35,372 nt of DNA from Bacteroidota bacterium (GTDB lineage: Bacteria > Bacteroidota > Ignavibacteria > Ignavibacteriales > Ignavibacteriaceae): contig JAMCWE010000150.1 of the NCBI GenBank assembly GCA_023475265.1, positions 1 to 35,372 of the forward strand, written 5' to 3'. Shown piece by piece: positions 14,773 through 23,343 of this stretch. The translations under genes were made by a program, and so were the position numbers. The notes under the pieces were generated by a model, which saw only the letters and a program-made list of their open reading frames with translations, was not told the DNA's origin and made no database searches. Numbering within the stretch: position 1 is the stretch's first letter; each line of letters starts with the position of its first letter.

Positions 14773-16020
14773 ATGGGATATGAAAAAATCATAGTTCCGC
14801 AAGATGGTGCAAAGATAACCGTTAAAAAAGATAAGTTGAAAGTACCAAATAATCCGATAATTGGCTTTATTGAAGGCGATGGAACCGGCCCCGATATTTG
14901 GCATGCTTCTAAAATGGTTTTTGATGCTGCAGTTGAAAAAGCATTTAAAGGAAAAAAGAAAATTGCATGGATGGAAATTTATGCCGGCGAAAAAGCAACA
15001 AAAGTTTACGGACAAGATCAGTGGCTTCCAAATGAAACAGTAGAAGCTATTAAAGAATATGTTGTTGCGATTAAAGGTCCATTAACAACTCCAATTGGTG
15101 GAGGAATTAGAAGCTTGAACGTTGCACTTCGTCAGCTTTTAGATTTATTCGCTTGCGTCAGACCGGTGAAATATTTCAGCGGCGTTCCTAGTCCGATGAA
15201 AGCGCCTCAAAAGCTTGATATCGTTCTTTTCAGAGAAAATACAGAAGATGTTTATTCGGGCATCGAATTTAAGTCTGGAACAAAAGAAGCAAACGAAATT
15301 ATTGACTTCATAAATCAGAATTATGGGAAAAATATCCGTACTCAATCCGGTGTTGGAATAAAACCAATGAGTGAGTTCGGCAGCGCCAGGCTTGTTAGAA
15401 AAGCTATTGAATATGCAAGAGATCATAAAAAGAAAAGTGTAACTATTGTTCACAAAGGTAATATTATGAAATTTACCGAAGGAGCTTTTAAGGAATGGGG
15501 TTACAAAGTAGCTAAAGAAGAATTTCGTGATATCATCGTTACCGAAGAAGAATTGTATTCGGAACATAACGGAAAGATGCCGGATGGAAAAATTCTAATA
15601 AAAGATAGAATTGCCGATAGCATGTTCCAACAGCTTCTTTTAAGACCAGATGAATACGAAGTTGTTGCTACTCCAAACTTGAATGGTGATTTCTTATCTG
15701 ATGCGGCTGCTGCACAAGTAGGCGGATTAGGCATGGCTCCCGGAGCTAATTTGAGTTATAGTACTGCAATCTTTGAAGCAACTCATGGAACTGCACCAAA
15801 GTATGCTGGACTTGATAAAGTAAATCCTGGATCAGTTATATTATCCGGTGTAATGATGTTTGAATATCTTGGCTGGAACAAAGCAGCAAGACTGATTGAA
15901 AAAGCTCTGAAAAAAACAATAAAGTCTAAAGTTGTTACTTACGATTTTGCTCGTCAAATGAAAAATGCTAAAGAAGTAAAATCGTCTGAGTTTGCTGCTG
16001 AAATCATTAAGAACATGTAA
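14773..16020 (+). CDS. icd: isocitrate dehydrogenase (NADP+), E. coli type
   Basis: It oxidatively decarboxylates isocitrate to 2-oxoglutarate in the cytoplasmic TCA cycle. At 415 residues it matches the E. coli enzyme (416) with an almost constant offset. Substrate residues S114, N116, R120, R130 and R154 sit in [13 protein letters not shown] and LFREN; Y161, K228 and the metal aspartates near 282 and 306 are present. NADP+ preference is supported by K343-Y344 (HGTAPKYAG), Y390 and R394 (TYDFARQM), equivalents of E. coli K344, Y345, Y391 and R395. S114 is the residue AceK phosphorylates in E. coli, but no AceK is seen here. A strong AAGGAG lies seven bases before the ATG. Confidence 0.95.
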   Translation: MGYEKIIVPQDGAKITVKKDKLKVPNNPIIGFIEGDGTGPDIWHASKMVFDAAVEKAFKGKKKIAWMEIYAGEKATKVYGQDQWLPNETVEAIKEYVVAIKGPLTTPIGGGIRSLNVALRQLLDLFACVRPVKYFSGVPSPMKAPQKLDIVLFRENTEDVYSGIEFKSGTKEANEIIDFINQNYGKNIRTQSGVGIKPMSEFGSARLVRKAIEYARDHKKKSVTIVHKGNIMKFTEGAFKEWGYKVAKEEFRDIIVTEEELYSEHNGKMPDGKILIKDRIADSMFQQLLLRPDEYEVVATPNLNGDFLSDAAAAQVGGLGMAPGANLSYSTAIFEATHGTAPKYAGLDKVNPGSVILSGVMMFEYLGWNKAARLIEKALKKTIKSKVVTYDFARQMKNAKEVKSSEFAAEIIKNM

Positions 16021-16033
16021 ATAAATAATTCGA

Positions 16034-16060
16034 TTTGCCAGAGAAATTATCTTTGGCAAA
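16034..16060 (+). terminator. hairpin after icd, possible terminator
   Basis: An 11-bp stem with one G-U (16034-16044 with 16050-16060, loop AATTA) begins 13 bases after the icd stop. No T-run follows, so it may be a weak or processing hairpin rather than a classical terminator. Confidence 0.45.
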
Positions 16061-16070
16061 CGAAACTTTC

Positions 16071-16099
16071 TTGATTTTCAGAAGGGTGCTTGTTATATT
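16071..16099 (+). promoter_or_regulatory. promoter of the YtxH gene
   Basis: TTGATT (16071-16076) and TATATT (16094-16099) are 17 bases apart. Transcription would begin near 16106, ahead of the AAGGAGA ribosome binding site (16124-16130). Confidence 0.5.
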
Positions 16100-16135
16100 C
16101 TCAATATAGAATTAATGATAAAAAAGGAGATTGTC

Positions 16136-16549
16136 ATGTCTGAAAACAATATGGGTAAAGGTCTTTTGATAGGCTTTCTTGCCGGTGGTGCTGTTGGTGC
16201 CGTTCTAGCATTATTATATGCGCCTAAAAGCGGTAAGGAATTACGCAATGATATAAAAGTTAAAGCTGACGGTTATTTGGATGAAGCTGAAAAATACATT
16301 GCTGAAGCGAAAGATAAAGCTAAAGATCTGATCAATGAAGGTAAAAAAAAATCTGAAAAATTGATCAGTGATGCTAAAACAAGATCCGAAGAATTACTGA
16401 AAGATGCTGAAAAAATTTTTAGCGAAGCTAAAACTAAAACGGGCACTATTATTTCTACTGGTAAAGAAACAATTGAAACAGAAAGTGCCAGATTGAAAGA
16501 TGCAGTAAAAGCCGGAGTTGACGCTTATAAAAGTACCAAAACTTCATAG
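16136..16549 (+). CDS. YtxH domain-containing protein
   Basis: The 137-residue protein has one N-terminal glycine-rich membrane segment (GLLIGFLAGGAVGAVLALL) followed directly by YAPKSGKELR, the hallmark of the YtxH family. The remaining ~105 residues are a highly charged K/E/D/A helix that should form a coiled coil. The ATG at 16136 is chosen because AAGGAGA lies six bases upstream; an in-frame ATG at 16115 would sit before that site. YtxH proteins are general-stress-associated small membrane proteins of unclear role. The following DUF948-like gene (19-base gap) is a common partner, suggesting a shared transcript. Confidence 0.88.
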   Translation: MSENNMGKGLLIGFLAGGAVGAVLALLYAPKSGKELRNDIKVKADGYLDEAEKYIAEAKDKAKDLINEGKKKSEKLISDAKTRSEELLKDAEKIFSEAKTKTGTIISTGKETIETESARLKDAVKAGVDAYKSTKTS

Positions 16550-16567
16550 TTAAAAAAGCGAAATAAT

Positions 16568-16954
16568 ATGAATTTAATCTCTATCTTGTATTCTGTCCTG
16601 CTTGTTGCAGCATCGGTATTGTGTATTGCCTTAATCGTTTTTCTAAATAAAATAGCAAAAGCTATTAAGGCAATAGAATATGAAATAAAAGAAATATCAA
16701 TTGAAATTAAACCATTGATTGCATCTACAACTAATTTAAGTGAGAAGCTAAATCGAATTTCAGAATCTGCAGATGATCAACTTACAATGACTAAAAATAT
16801 AGTTAAAAAAGTAAATGATAGAGTAGATACAATCTTGGATTTAGAGGAAAAAGTTAGAAGTGGTTTTGAAGGTTCCGTGTTGGATCTTATAAAAAGCCTT
16901 TCCGCAATAGCTAACGGGATTAGCGCTTTTTGGAATGCCTACCGGAAAAAATAA
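16568..16954 (+). CDS. DUF948-like membrane-anchored coiled-coil protein
   Basis: The 128-residue product has one N-terminal membrane helix (about 4-26, LYSVLLVAASVLCIALIVFL). A long amphipathic helical region (about 30-100) contains repeated patterns such as IKEISIEIKPLI and LSEKLNRISESADDQL. The short C-terminal hydrophobic stretch ends AYRKK. Size, topology and position after a YtxH gene match DUF948 proteins, but the assignment by eye is tentative. No clear ribosome binding site is seen; coupling to the upstream gene is likely. Molecular role unknown. Confidence 0.65.
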   Translation: MNLISILYSVLLVAASVLCIALIVFLNKIAKAIKAIEYEIKEISIEIKPLIASTTNLSEKLNRISESADDQLTMTKNIVKKVNDRVDTILDLEEKVRSGFEGSVLDLIKSLSAIANGISAFWNAYRKK

Positions 16955-17002
16955 CTAACATAAAATATATTCTCTCACCTAGAATCTAAGGAGGAAAATC
17001 CC

Positions 17003-19096
17003 TTGAAAGAGTATGGTGCCGAATCAATACGAAATATTGCCTTAATTGGTCATGGAGGAAGTGGAAAAACTTCCTTATCTGAATTTCTGCTCTTTACATC
17101 CGGTGGAATTAATAGAATCGGAACAATCGCCGAAGGAACTACAACTTCTGATTATACACCGAACGAAATAGAAAAACAAATATCAATATCAACCTCTCTT
17201 CTTCATCTCGAATGGAATAATGTAAAAATTAATATTCTAGATACTCCGGGCTATTCAGATTTTTTAGGAGATGTTAAAGCCGCATTACGCGTATCAGATG
17301 TAGCTGTAATGGTTTTAAAATCTGCTGAAGGAATTGAAGTCGGATCCGAAAGTACTGCACTATTTGCAGAAGAATTTAAATTACCATTAGCCATAATTAT
17401 AAATAAAGTTGATAATGAACATTCGAACTTTAGCCGAACATTAAGCCAAACAAAAGAAAGACTTTCTTCAAATGCAGTGGTAATTACTTTTCCATTAAAC
17501 GAAGGATTAAATTTTAATACAGTTGTTGATGTGCTCGCGATGAAAGCTTATCAATATGGGGATGCCGGAAGCAAAAAAGTAAATGTAATTGATATTCCTG
17601 CTGACGTGCAAAAAACTGCTGAGAATTATAGAACTGAGCTAATTGAAAAAGTTGCCGAAACAACTGAAGAATTAATGAATAAATATTTTGAAGAAGGAAC
17701 TCTTTCAGCAGAAGATCTTGAAAAAGGTTTAAAGCTTGCAATTACTAAAGGAAGCCTTTCTCCAATATTTGCTTTCTCCTCATTAAAGGGAGTTGGTGGA
17801 AATAATTGTATGGATTTTGTTTCAAAATATTTTCCTTCACCTGTTGATAGAGTTGGAGAAGAGACAGTATTAAAAGATAGTAAGAATAAAATTCTATTAA
17901 AGCCTGACGCATCCGGTGAAACGGTAATGTTTGTATTCAAAACAATTTCCGAACAACACGTTGGTGAACTTTCATTATTTAAAGTTTTTTCCGGCACTGC
18001 TGTAGCCGGGCTAGATCTTATTAATCAAACTAATTCTAAAACAGAAAGATTAAGTCAGCTTTCAGTATTGAATGGGCATAATCGAACAGATGTTTCAAAG
18101 ATTTTTGCCGGTGATTTGGGTGCTGTAGTTAAGCTGAAGGATACACATACGAACAACACACTTTCATCAAAAAATTTATCAGTTATTGTTGCTCAAATTA
18201 ATTTTCCCGAACCAGTAATCAACAGCGCTATTATTCCTAAAGCCAAAGGCGATGAAGATAAAATTGCATCCGGGCTTCATACACTTCACGAAGAAGATCC
18301 ATCGTTTAGTGTTAAATACGATCCTGAGATTTCTCAAACAATTGTTTCCGGCCAAGGTGAACTTCAACTTGCTCTTGCTGTTAAGAGATTAAAAGAGAGA
18401 TATGGCGTTGAAGTAGATATGGTTGAACCCAAAGTGCCGTACCGCGAAACCATAAAAGGAAGAGTTGACGATGCTGAATACAAGCACAAAAAACAATCTG
18501 GTGGACGAGGTCAGTATGGACATGTTCATTTTAAATTAGAACCGCTTTCACGAGGGAAAGGTTTTGAATTTGTTGATGCAATTGTAGGCGGAGTTGTTCC
18601 TGGAAGGTTTATTCCTGCAGTTGAAAAAGGAATTATAGAGACAATGCAAAAGGGCGTTATTTCCGGGAATCAAGTTGTTGATATGAGAGTTACACTTTTC
18701 GATGGGACTTACCACACTGTAGATTCTGATGAAATGTCATTTAAGCTTGCTGCTGCGCAATGTTTCAAGAAAGGATTCCTTGAAGCAAAGCCTGTGTTGC
18801 TCGAGCCGATATACATTATCGATGTTACTGTTCCGGAAGAATTTATGGGCGATGTAATGGGTGACATTTCAAGTCGCCGCGGAAAAATTTTGGGTATGGA
18901 TTCGAATGGTCATTTTCAAATCATTAAAGCCCAAGTTCCTTTGGCGGAACTTTATAAATATTCTTCAACACTGCGTAGTTTAACTTCAGGAAGAGGAACA
19001 CACAAAAGACAATTTTCACATTACGAAGAAATACCTAAAGAAGTTGAGCAAAAAATTGTCGATGAGTATAACAAATCTCGAGAAGAAGGACATTAA
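17003..19096 (+). CDS. elongation factor G-like GTPase (EF-G2 type paralogue)
   Basis: This 697-residue protein has the full five-domain EF-G layout. G1 is GHGGSGKTS (16-24) rather than the AHIDAGKTT of the main EF-G. G3 is DTPGYSDF (80-87), with Tyr in place of the catalytic histidine, and G4 is NKVD (134-137). Domain IV keeps SGGRGQYGHV and the tip segment HTVDSDEMSFKLAAA. These features mark the second EF-G subfamily (as T. thermophilus EF-G-2 or FusA2-like proteins), whose role in translation is secondary or unclear. It starts with TTG behind a perfect AAGGAGG (16988-16994). A terminator hairpin follows before the HIT gene. Confidence 0.9.
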   Translation: MKEYGAESIRNIALIGHGGSGKTSLSEFLLFTSGGINRIGTIAEGTTTSDYTPNEIEKQISISTSLLHLEWNNVKINILDTPGYSDFLGDVKAALRVSDVAVMVLKSAEGIEVGSESTALFAEEFKLPLAIIINKVDNEHSNFSRTLSQTKERLSSNAVVITFPLNEGLNFNTVVDVLAMKAYQYGDAGSKKVNVIDIPADVQKTAENYRTELIEKVAETTEELMNKYFEEGTLSAEDLEKGLKLAITKGSLSPIFAFSSLKGVGGNNCMDFVSKYFPSPVDRVGEETVLKDSKNKILLKPDASGETVMFVFKTISEQHVGELSLFKVFSGTAVAGLDLINQTNSKTERLSQLSVLNGHNRTDVSKIFAGDLGAVVKLKDTHTNNTLSSKNLSVIVAQINFPEPVINSAIIPKAKGDEDKIASGLHTLHEEDPSFSVKYDPEISQTIVSGQGELQLALAVKRLKERYGVEVDMVEPKVPYRETIKGRVDDAEYKHKKQSGGRGQYGHVHFKLEPLSRGKGFEFVDAIVGGVVPGRFIPAVEKGIIETMQKGVISGNQVVDMRVTLFDGTYHTVDSDEMSFKLAAAQCFKKGFLEAKPVLLEPIYIIDVTVPEEFMGDVMGDISSRRGKILGMDSNGHFQIIKAQVPLAELYKYSSTLRSLTSGRGTHKRQFSHYEEIPKEVEQKIVDEYNKSREEGH

Positions 19097-19099
19097 TTT

Positions 19100-19126
19100 A
19101 GCGGCGTAAAAGCCGCTTTATTTTTT
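19100..19126 (+). terminator. intrinsic terminator after the EF-G-like gene
   Basis: AGCGGC (19100-19105) and GCCGCT (19112-19117) form a GC-rich 6-bp stem followed by TTATTTTTT. It is only eight bases from the HIT start codon, so some read-through to that gene is possible. Confidence 0.65.
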
Positions 19127-19134
19127 GAGGAAAT

Positions 19135-19635
19135 ATGGAAAAGCTTTGGTCGCCATGGCGATCTCAATATATCGATTCAATAAAAGAAAAAAGTAATTCT
19201 GACAAATGTGTATTTTGCAGCATCTCTAAAAATCATGTTGATGATTCAACCAATCTTCTTATCGATAAAGGGAATTTGACATTTACCGTTTTGAATCTTT
19301 ATCCTTATAACAATGGCCATTTGATGGTGGTACCGTACAGACATACCCAAGATTTTTCTTTGCTCACTTTGGAAGAGAATATTGAAATTATGCAGAAGCT
19401 TCAACTGGCTGAGAAATCCTTAAAAATGGTTTTCAATCCTGAAGGCTTTAATATTGGAGCTAATCTTGGAAAAGTAAGCGGTGCCGGCATTGATGAGCAC
19501 GTTCATTTTCATATTGTTCCACGCTGGAACGGCGATACTAATTTTATGCCTGTGCTTGGTGAAGTGAAAATTATTTCCCAGGATTTAATGGATACAAAGA
19601 AAAAATTATGCGAAGCTTATAAAAAATTATTGTAG
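19135..19635 (+). CDS. HIT family hydrolase/nucleotidyltransferase
   Basis: HIT proteins act on nucleotide phosphate bonds through a histidine triad. This 166-residue protein has EHVHFHIVPRW, with the triad H122-H124-H126 (H124 the likely nucleophile). It also has an N-terminal CVFC pair (C25, C28) and NNGHLMVVPYRH, consistent with a zinc-binding HIT branch. The opening MEKLWSPWRSQYI is typical of the Ap4A-phosphorylase/ATP-adenylyltransferase-like group (Rv2613c type) rather than short HINT proteins. A GAGG ribosome binding site precedes the ATG. It stands between the EF-G paralogue and two lipoprotein genes, with no clear functional link. Confidence 0.9.
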   Translation: MEKLWSPWRSQYIDSIKEKSNSDKCVFCSISKNHVDDSTNLLIDKGNLTFTVLNLYPYNNGHLMVVPYRHTQDFSLLTLEENIEIMQKLQLAEKSLKMVFNPEGFNIGANLGKVSGAGIDEHVHFHIVPRWNGDTNFMPVLGEVKIISQDLMDTKKKLCEAYKKLL

Positions 19636-19766
19636 AAGAATTAAGTTTTTACAATTATTTTAAAAAAATATTCTCAACATTTTGCTTTTCTTTTTCTTAC
19701 CTACAAATTCTATTATCTTTATCCCCAAATATTTGACAATGTTTGTAATTTTTGAATTGATATATT

Positions 19767-20333
19767 ATGAAATTAAAACTTAATGATCTAATGAAATATC
19801 TAATAATTATTTTGATGGTAGTTTTTACTTTTTCTTTTTTCTACTCATGTAAGAGTGAAAAAAATGTGAAAGCTGATTTGATTGTAAAAAATGGTTTAAT
19901 TTATAAAAATGGCAGTAATGTACCATACACAGGAAAAGAAAAAGCAAAAGTTTATAAAAGAACAATTGAATATGACGTTGTTAACGGGAAGAAAAATGGC
20001 GAGTTTAAAATATTATTCCTTAATGGAAAACCTGAAATGATTGGACAAATGGTCGATAATTCAAATGAAGGTTTATGGAAATATTTCTATCCAAACGCAC
20101 AGGTCGAAAGTGAAGGAAATTTTAAAAACAATATGGTTGATGGTAGGTGGACATGGTATTATGAAAATGGTTCTTTGAAAGAAGAAGGAAAATATCTAAA
20201 AGGTAAAAGAGAAGGCGAATGGATTTCTTATAAAAAGGATGGAAGTATTTCTGAAAAGAAAATATTTAAAGATGGAAATGAAGTAAGTACTAATTCCATC
20301 AAAAACCTTAAATCTAAAAAATTGCCATATTGA
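19767..20333 (+). CDS. lipoprotein with YwqK/MORN-like repeats
   Basis: The 188-residue product has a lipoprotein signal (hydrophobic 11-26, lipobox FFYSC). From about residue 40 it carries repeats of the MORN_2/YwqK type: GKKNGEFKILFLNGK, NSNEGLWKYFYPNAQ, NMVDGRWTWYYENGS and GKREGEWISYKKDGS, each about 23 residues with the G-x-W/F-x-x-Y-x-x-G/N core. Members are often annotated toxin-antitoxin YwqK antitoxin; that label comes from a B. subtilis toxin-cluster context and is not supported here. There is no ribosome binding site before the ATG; TTGACA at 19733 may be a -35, without a good -10. The next repeat lipoprotein starts 20 bases after the stop. Confidence 0.8.
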   Translation: MKLKLNDLMKYLIIILMVVFTFSFFYSCKSEKNVKADLIVKNGLIYKNGSNVPYTGKEKAKVYKRTIEYDVVNGKKNGEFKILFLNGKPEMIGQMVDNSNEGLWKYFYPNAQVESEGNFKNNMVDGRWTWYYENGSLKEEGKYLKGKREGEWISYKKDGSISEKKIFKDGNEVSTNSIKNLKSKKLPY

Positions 20334-20353
20334 TTATGCATTTGGAGAATCTG

Positions 20354-21100
20354 ATGAAAAAAGAATTTTTTGCTATTTCGTTTTTAATTTTATTAAGTAT
20401 AATTTTTTCAAGTTGTTCTCCAACTAAAAAAGTAATTAAAGAAGAAAAAGCGAAAATAAAAGTTGTAGAAAAACCAAAACCAATAGTTATTAAGAATCTA
20501 GATTTTGAAGAGAGAGATTTTGTCAAGTCTGCAAAGATTAATTCTATTGATAAAATTAAATTTGTTTATAATCCGAGGAACAAACTTACCGGTGGAATTA
20601 AAACTTCACAGATAAAGTATGATCAAAACGGCTTTATGACCGAAACTGATTTTCTAACAAAAGATGGTAAGATAGATCAAAGTTATAAATATCAGTACGA
20701 CAAAAATGGTTTTAGAATCGAAACGATAAGATATGATAAATCAGGTAAGCCGGATAAAAGATATACTTATGAATACAATAAGTTCGGCAATAAGATAAAA
20801 GCTACGCGATATAATATTACCGGCAAACTTGAAAAATATTATTTGTACAAATATGATGAGAATGGAAACCTAACCGATGATTTATGGTATGATGCAAATG
20901 GTAAATTAGAATTCAAAATTATTAATCATTATGATTCAAACGGAAATAAGATTGAGTCGTTAAGTTACAATTCTGATGGTGATTTGGTGGCTCAAAGTAA
21001 ATTCAAATATGATTCAAATGATAAAATAATTGAAGAAGATTTATTTGATGAAGATGGGAACCCTACGGGCATTGTCCAATATGTTTATAGATATTTTTGA
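20354..21100 (+). CDS. lipoprotein with YD (RHS-like) repeats
   Basis: The 248-residue product has a lipoprotein signal (MKKEFFAISF..., lipobox IFSSC). After a basic linker, residues about 75-245 hold seven or so YD-type repeats of 22-25 residues: YKYQYDKNGFRIETIRYDKSGK, YTYEYNKFGNKIKATRYN, YLYKYDENGNLTDDLWYD, and so on to YVYRYF. This beta-strand pattern resembles the RHS/YD shell proteins but lacks an RHS core or toxin tip. ATG 20354 is favoured over upstream in-frame starts because GGAG (20343-20346) lies seven bases ahead. Together with the preceding YwqK-like lipoprotein it forms a two-gene unit of exported repeat proteins. Function unknown. Confidence 0.75.
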   Translation: MKKEFFAISFLILLSIIFSSCSPTKKVIKEEKAKIKVVEKPKPIVIKNLDFEERDFVKSAKINSIDKIKFVYNPRNKLTGGIKTSQIKYDQNGFMTETDFLTKDGKIDQSYKYQYDKNGFRIETIRYDKSGKPDKRYTYEYNKFGNKIKATRYNITGKLEKYYLYKYDENGNLTDDLWYDANGKLEFKIINHYDSNGNKIESLSYNSDGDLVAQSKFKYDSNDKIIEEDLFDEDGNPTGIVQYVYRYF

Positions 21101-21157
21101 ACTAAATAATTTTAACCCAACTTATTTTTTAATCAATTCATTAAAAAGAGTTTTATA

Positions 21158-22102
21158 ATGTTTGATAAAGTTTTAAAAGCAAAAGAAAGATTAAAAGGTT
21201 TTTCAAAACTTACTCCGATTGTTACGTCTACAACTCTTGATGAAATAGTTCAGGCAAATATTTTTTTGAAATGCGAAAATTATCAAAGGATGGGAGCGTT
21301 TAAATTTCGGGGTGCATTCAATGCAATGTCACAATTAAGTGAGGTAGAAAAATCGCGTGGAGTAATAACTTATTCATCAGGTAATCACGCTCAAGCTGTT
21401 GCATTAGTCGGAAAGATTTTGGGAATAAAAACAACAATCATAATGCCCAAGAACGCTCCTCAAATAAAACGAAAAGCAACTGCCGGATATGGCGCAGAAA
21501 TTATTGAATATGATCCGGCTTTTCAACAACGGGAAGAAATTGCTTTAGAAATTCAGAATAACAAGGGATACATTTTAATTCCGCCATTTGATCATCAAGA
21601 AATTATTGCGGGCCAAGGAACAGCGGCTTTAGAATTATTTGAAGAAAAAAAACAATTAGATTATCTATTAGCACCTTGCGGCGGCGGCGGCTTGTTAAGC
21701 GGTTCGGCAATTGCTTCAAAAGGAATTTATCCTAATTGTAAAGTAATTGGAATTGAACCTGAAGTTGCGGATGATGCAGCCAAATCATTTAAAACTAAAG
21801 TTCTGCACACCGTTAAAAATCCACCAACGATTGCTGATGGAACGCGAACAGCTTCGTTAGGAACAATTACTTTCCCGTTTGTTCTTGAATATGTTGATGC
21901 CATGATAACTGTATCGGAGAAATCGATTATCGAAGCAGTTAAATTTTTATTTTATAGAATGAAGCTTGTCGTTGAACCCTCCGGTGCATTAGGAATAGCG
22001 GCATTGTTAAGCGGTGCAGTAAAAGCGAATGGGAAAGTTGGTGTAATAATTAGCGGGGGAAATATCGACGCTGAAACTATGACTTTTATTTTAAACTCTT
22101 AA
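21158..22102 (+). CDS. threonine dehydratase / serine racemase-like PLP enzyme
   Basis: This fold-type II PLP enzyme of 314 residues should deaminate or racemise Ser/Thr. The PLP lysine is K49 in GAFKFRGA. SSGNHAQ (73-79) binds the substrate carboxylate and GGGGLLSG (175-182) the cofactor phosphate; VVEPSGA lies near the C-terminus. It lacks the C-terminal ACT regulatory domain of biosynthetic IlvA, so it is the catabolic threonine dehydratase / serine racemase / hydroxyaspartate ammonia-lyase type, which sequence alone does not separate. Its stop overlaps that of the convergent LuxC gene by four bases. If it makes D-serine it could feed the neighbouring cluster, but that is only a thought. 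Confidence 0.9.
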   Translation: MFDKVLKAKERLKGFSKLTPIVTSTTLDEIVQANIFLKCENYQRMGAFKFRGAFNAMSQLSEVEKSRGVITYSSGNHAQAVALVGKILGIKTTIIMPKNAPQIKRKATAGYGAEIIEYDPAFQQREEIALEIQNNKGYILIPPFDHQEIIAGQGTAALELFEEKKQLDYLLAPCGGGGLLSGSAIASKGIYPNCKVIGIEPEVADDAAKSFKTKVLHTVKNPPTIADGTRTASLGTITFPFVLEYVDAMITVSEKSIIEAVKFLFYRMKLVVEPSGALGIAALLSGAVKANGKVGVIISGGNIDAETMTFILNS

Positions 22103-23340
22103 ATTATATTTACTCTTTTGCTCAATTCATTTAATAATGAATAACCATCCCAAATAGGTGAAAAGTTTAATGCTTGTCCAATAGGTACGATTCTATCTGC
22201 CCCAGCGCCGTTAACCTTCTTGATAAAATTATTTAATTCTTCTTTTTCAAATCCATAATATGCAAGTGTTTGATCTTTTCTACTGACAAGATTAACAAGT
22301 TCGTCAAGGCTTTCTAAAAAGCATTCAAAGAAAAATCCTCCGCCGCATGATTCTCTGAATTTATTAATTTCTTCTTTGTCAACTTTCAACACTGTCGGTT
22401 TGTCTTTTTCTGGAGAAAATTTTGCTGATGCTTTTTCAGCTTTCGAAACTGATTCATACATATAAACTAACTTTTCCATAGCAACATCTATTGAATCATT
22501 TTTACCACGGCGCTTCAATTCTTTTTCAAGTGATTTCCAAAATGCATCGCTTGCTTCTTCACATTCTTTTTGCTCACCAATAAATAAAACAAATCGCGGA
22601 GACGAACAAGCCATTTGATCAAACCAATAAGCATCATTATAAAATTGAGTTGCCTGTATAGCTTTTTTGTCATCGGATAAATTATTATATGAAGAAGCTT
22701 TAATCATGGAATACGAAAATTTATCAGCGAACGTTATATCTTTGGTCGTTGGTTTGGAAGACAAAACTCTTATACTATTTATTGTTTCATCTCCTCCCCA
22801 TAAAACTCTAACATCAGAATGTAATGAAATAAACCGGTTGATCTTTTCATCACGAGGATAGGTTAAAACAATATTGCGAGTAGAAACCGGATTCCATTTT
22901 TCATCCTTAAAAATTTCTCTTATAAACGATAACAATAAATCAAGCTGAACATTTATATCCTGAGTAACCCGAACGATATTAATATTGCCGACCAAAAAAG
23001 ATAATGCCCATGAATAAAGAAAAATACTATCTACATTGGAGGGCGCAATATGAAAAGCAAATCCTCTTGGGACGATAATTTCCTGATAATTAATTTCTGT
23101 TCGAAAATTATTAATTATTGAAACAATGTTTGACTTGCGCAGCCAATAAGCTAATGCAACAAGTTCTGGAAAATTTTTTATTTCTTTTGATTCAAGAATT
23201 TTTTTTGATAAGCTGGAAAGAAATTCTATGCTTAAAGAATCAAAAGGCGATAGTGGTTTTTGACTGAGAAAATTCTCATTCAAAATATTTTCTATTACAA
23301 CTTCACGATTATACTGCGGTGCAAAAATAGTTACTTCCAT
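22099..23340 (-). CDS. LuxC-type acyl-CoA/acyl-protein reductase
   Basis: LuxC proteins reduce a thioester-bound acyl group to an aldehyde with NADPH, through an acyl-cysteine on the enzyme. In this 413-residue protein the family block PRGFAFHIAPSNVDSIFLYSW (91-111) and the nucleophile motif DQMACSSPRF (C245) are intact, and WGGDETI (181-187) fits the nucleotide fold. It is the last gene of the cluster, three bases after the LuxE gene, with AAGGT as ribosome binding site. LuxC and LuxE work as a complex in luminous bacteria. There is no luxAB or luxD here, so the role is aldehyde (or alcohol) formation for another product. Confidence 0.92.
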   Translation of the reverse strand: MEVTIFAPQYNREVVIENILNENFLSQKPLSPFDSLSIEFLSSLSKKILESKEIKNFPELVALAYWLRKSNIVSIINNFRTEINYQEIIVPRGFAFHIAPSNVDSIFLYSWALSFLVGNINIVRVTQDINVQLDLLLSFIREIFKDEKWNPVSTRNIVLTYPRDEKINRFISLHSDVRVLWGGDETINSIRVLSSKPTTKDITFADKFSYSMIKASSYNNLSDDKKAIQATQFYNDAYWFDQMACSSPRFVLFIGEQKECEEASDAFWKSLEKELKRRGKNDSIDVAMEKLVYMYESVSKAEKASAKFSPEKDKPTVLKVDKEEINKFRESCGGGFFFECFLESLDELVNLVSRKDQTLAYYGFEKEELNNFIKKVNGAGADRIVPIGQALNFSPIWDGYSLLNELSKRVNII

Positions 23341-23343
23341 GTT

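Noticed and set aside
19767-20333. Toxin-antitoxin system based on the YwqK label
   Set aside because: The repeats match YwqK/MORN_2, but no toxin-like partner is adjacent; the neighbour is another exported repeat lipoprotein.
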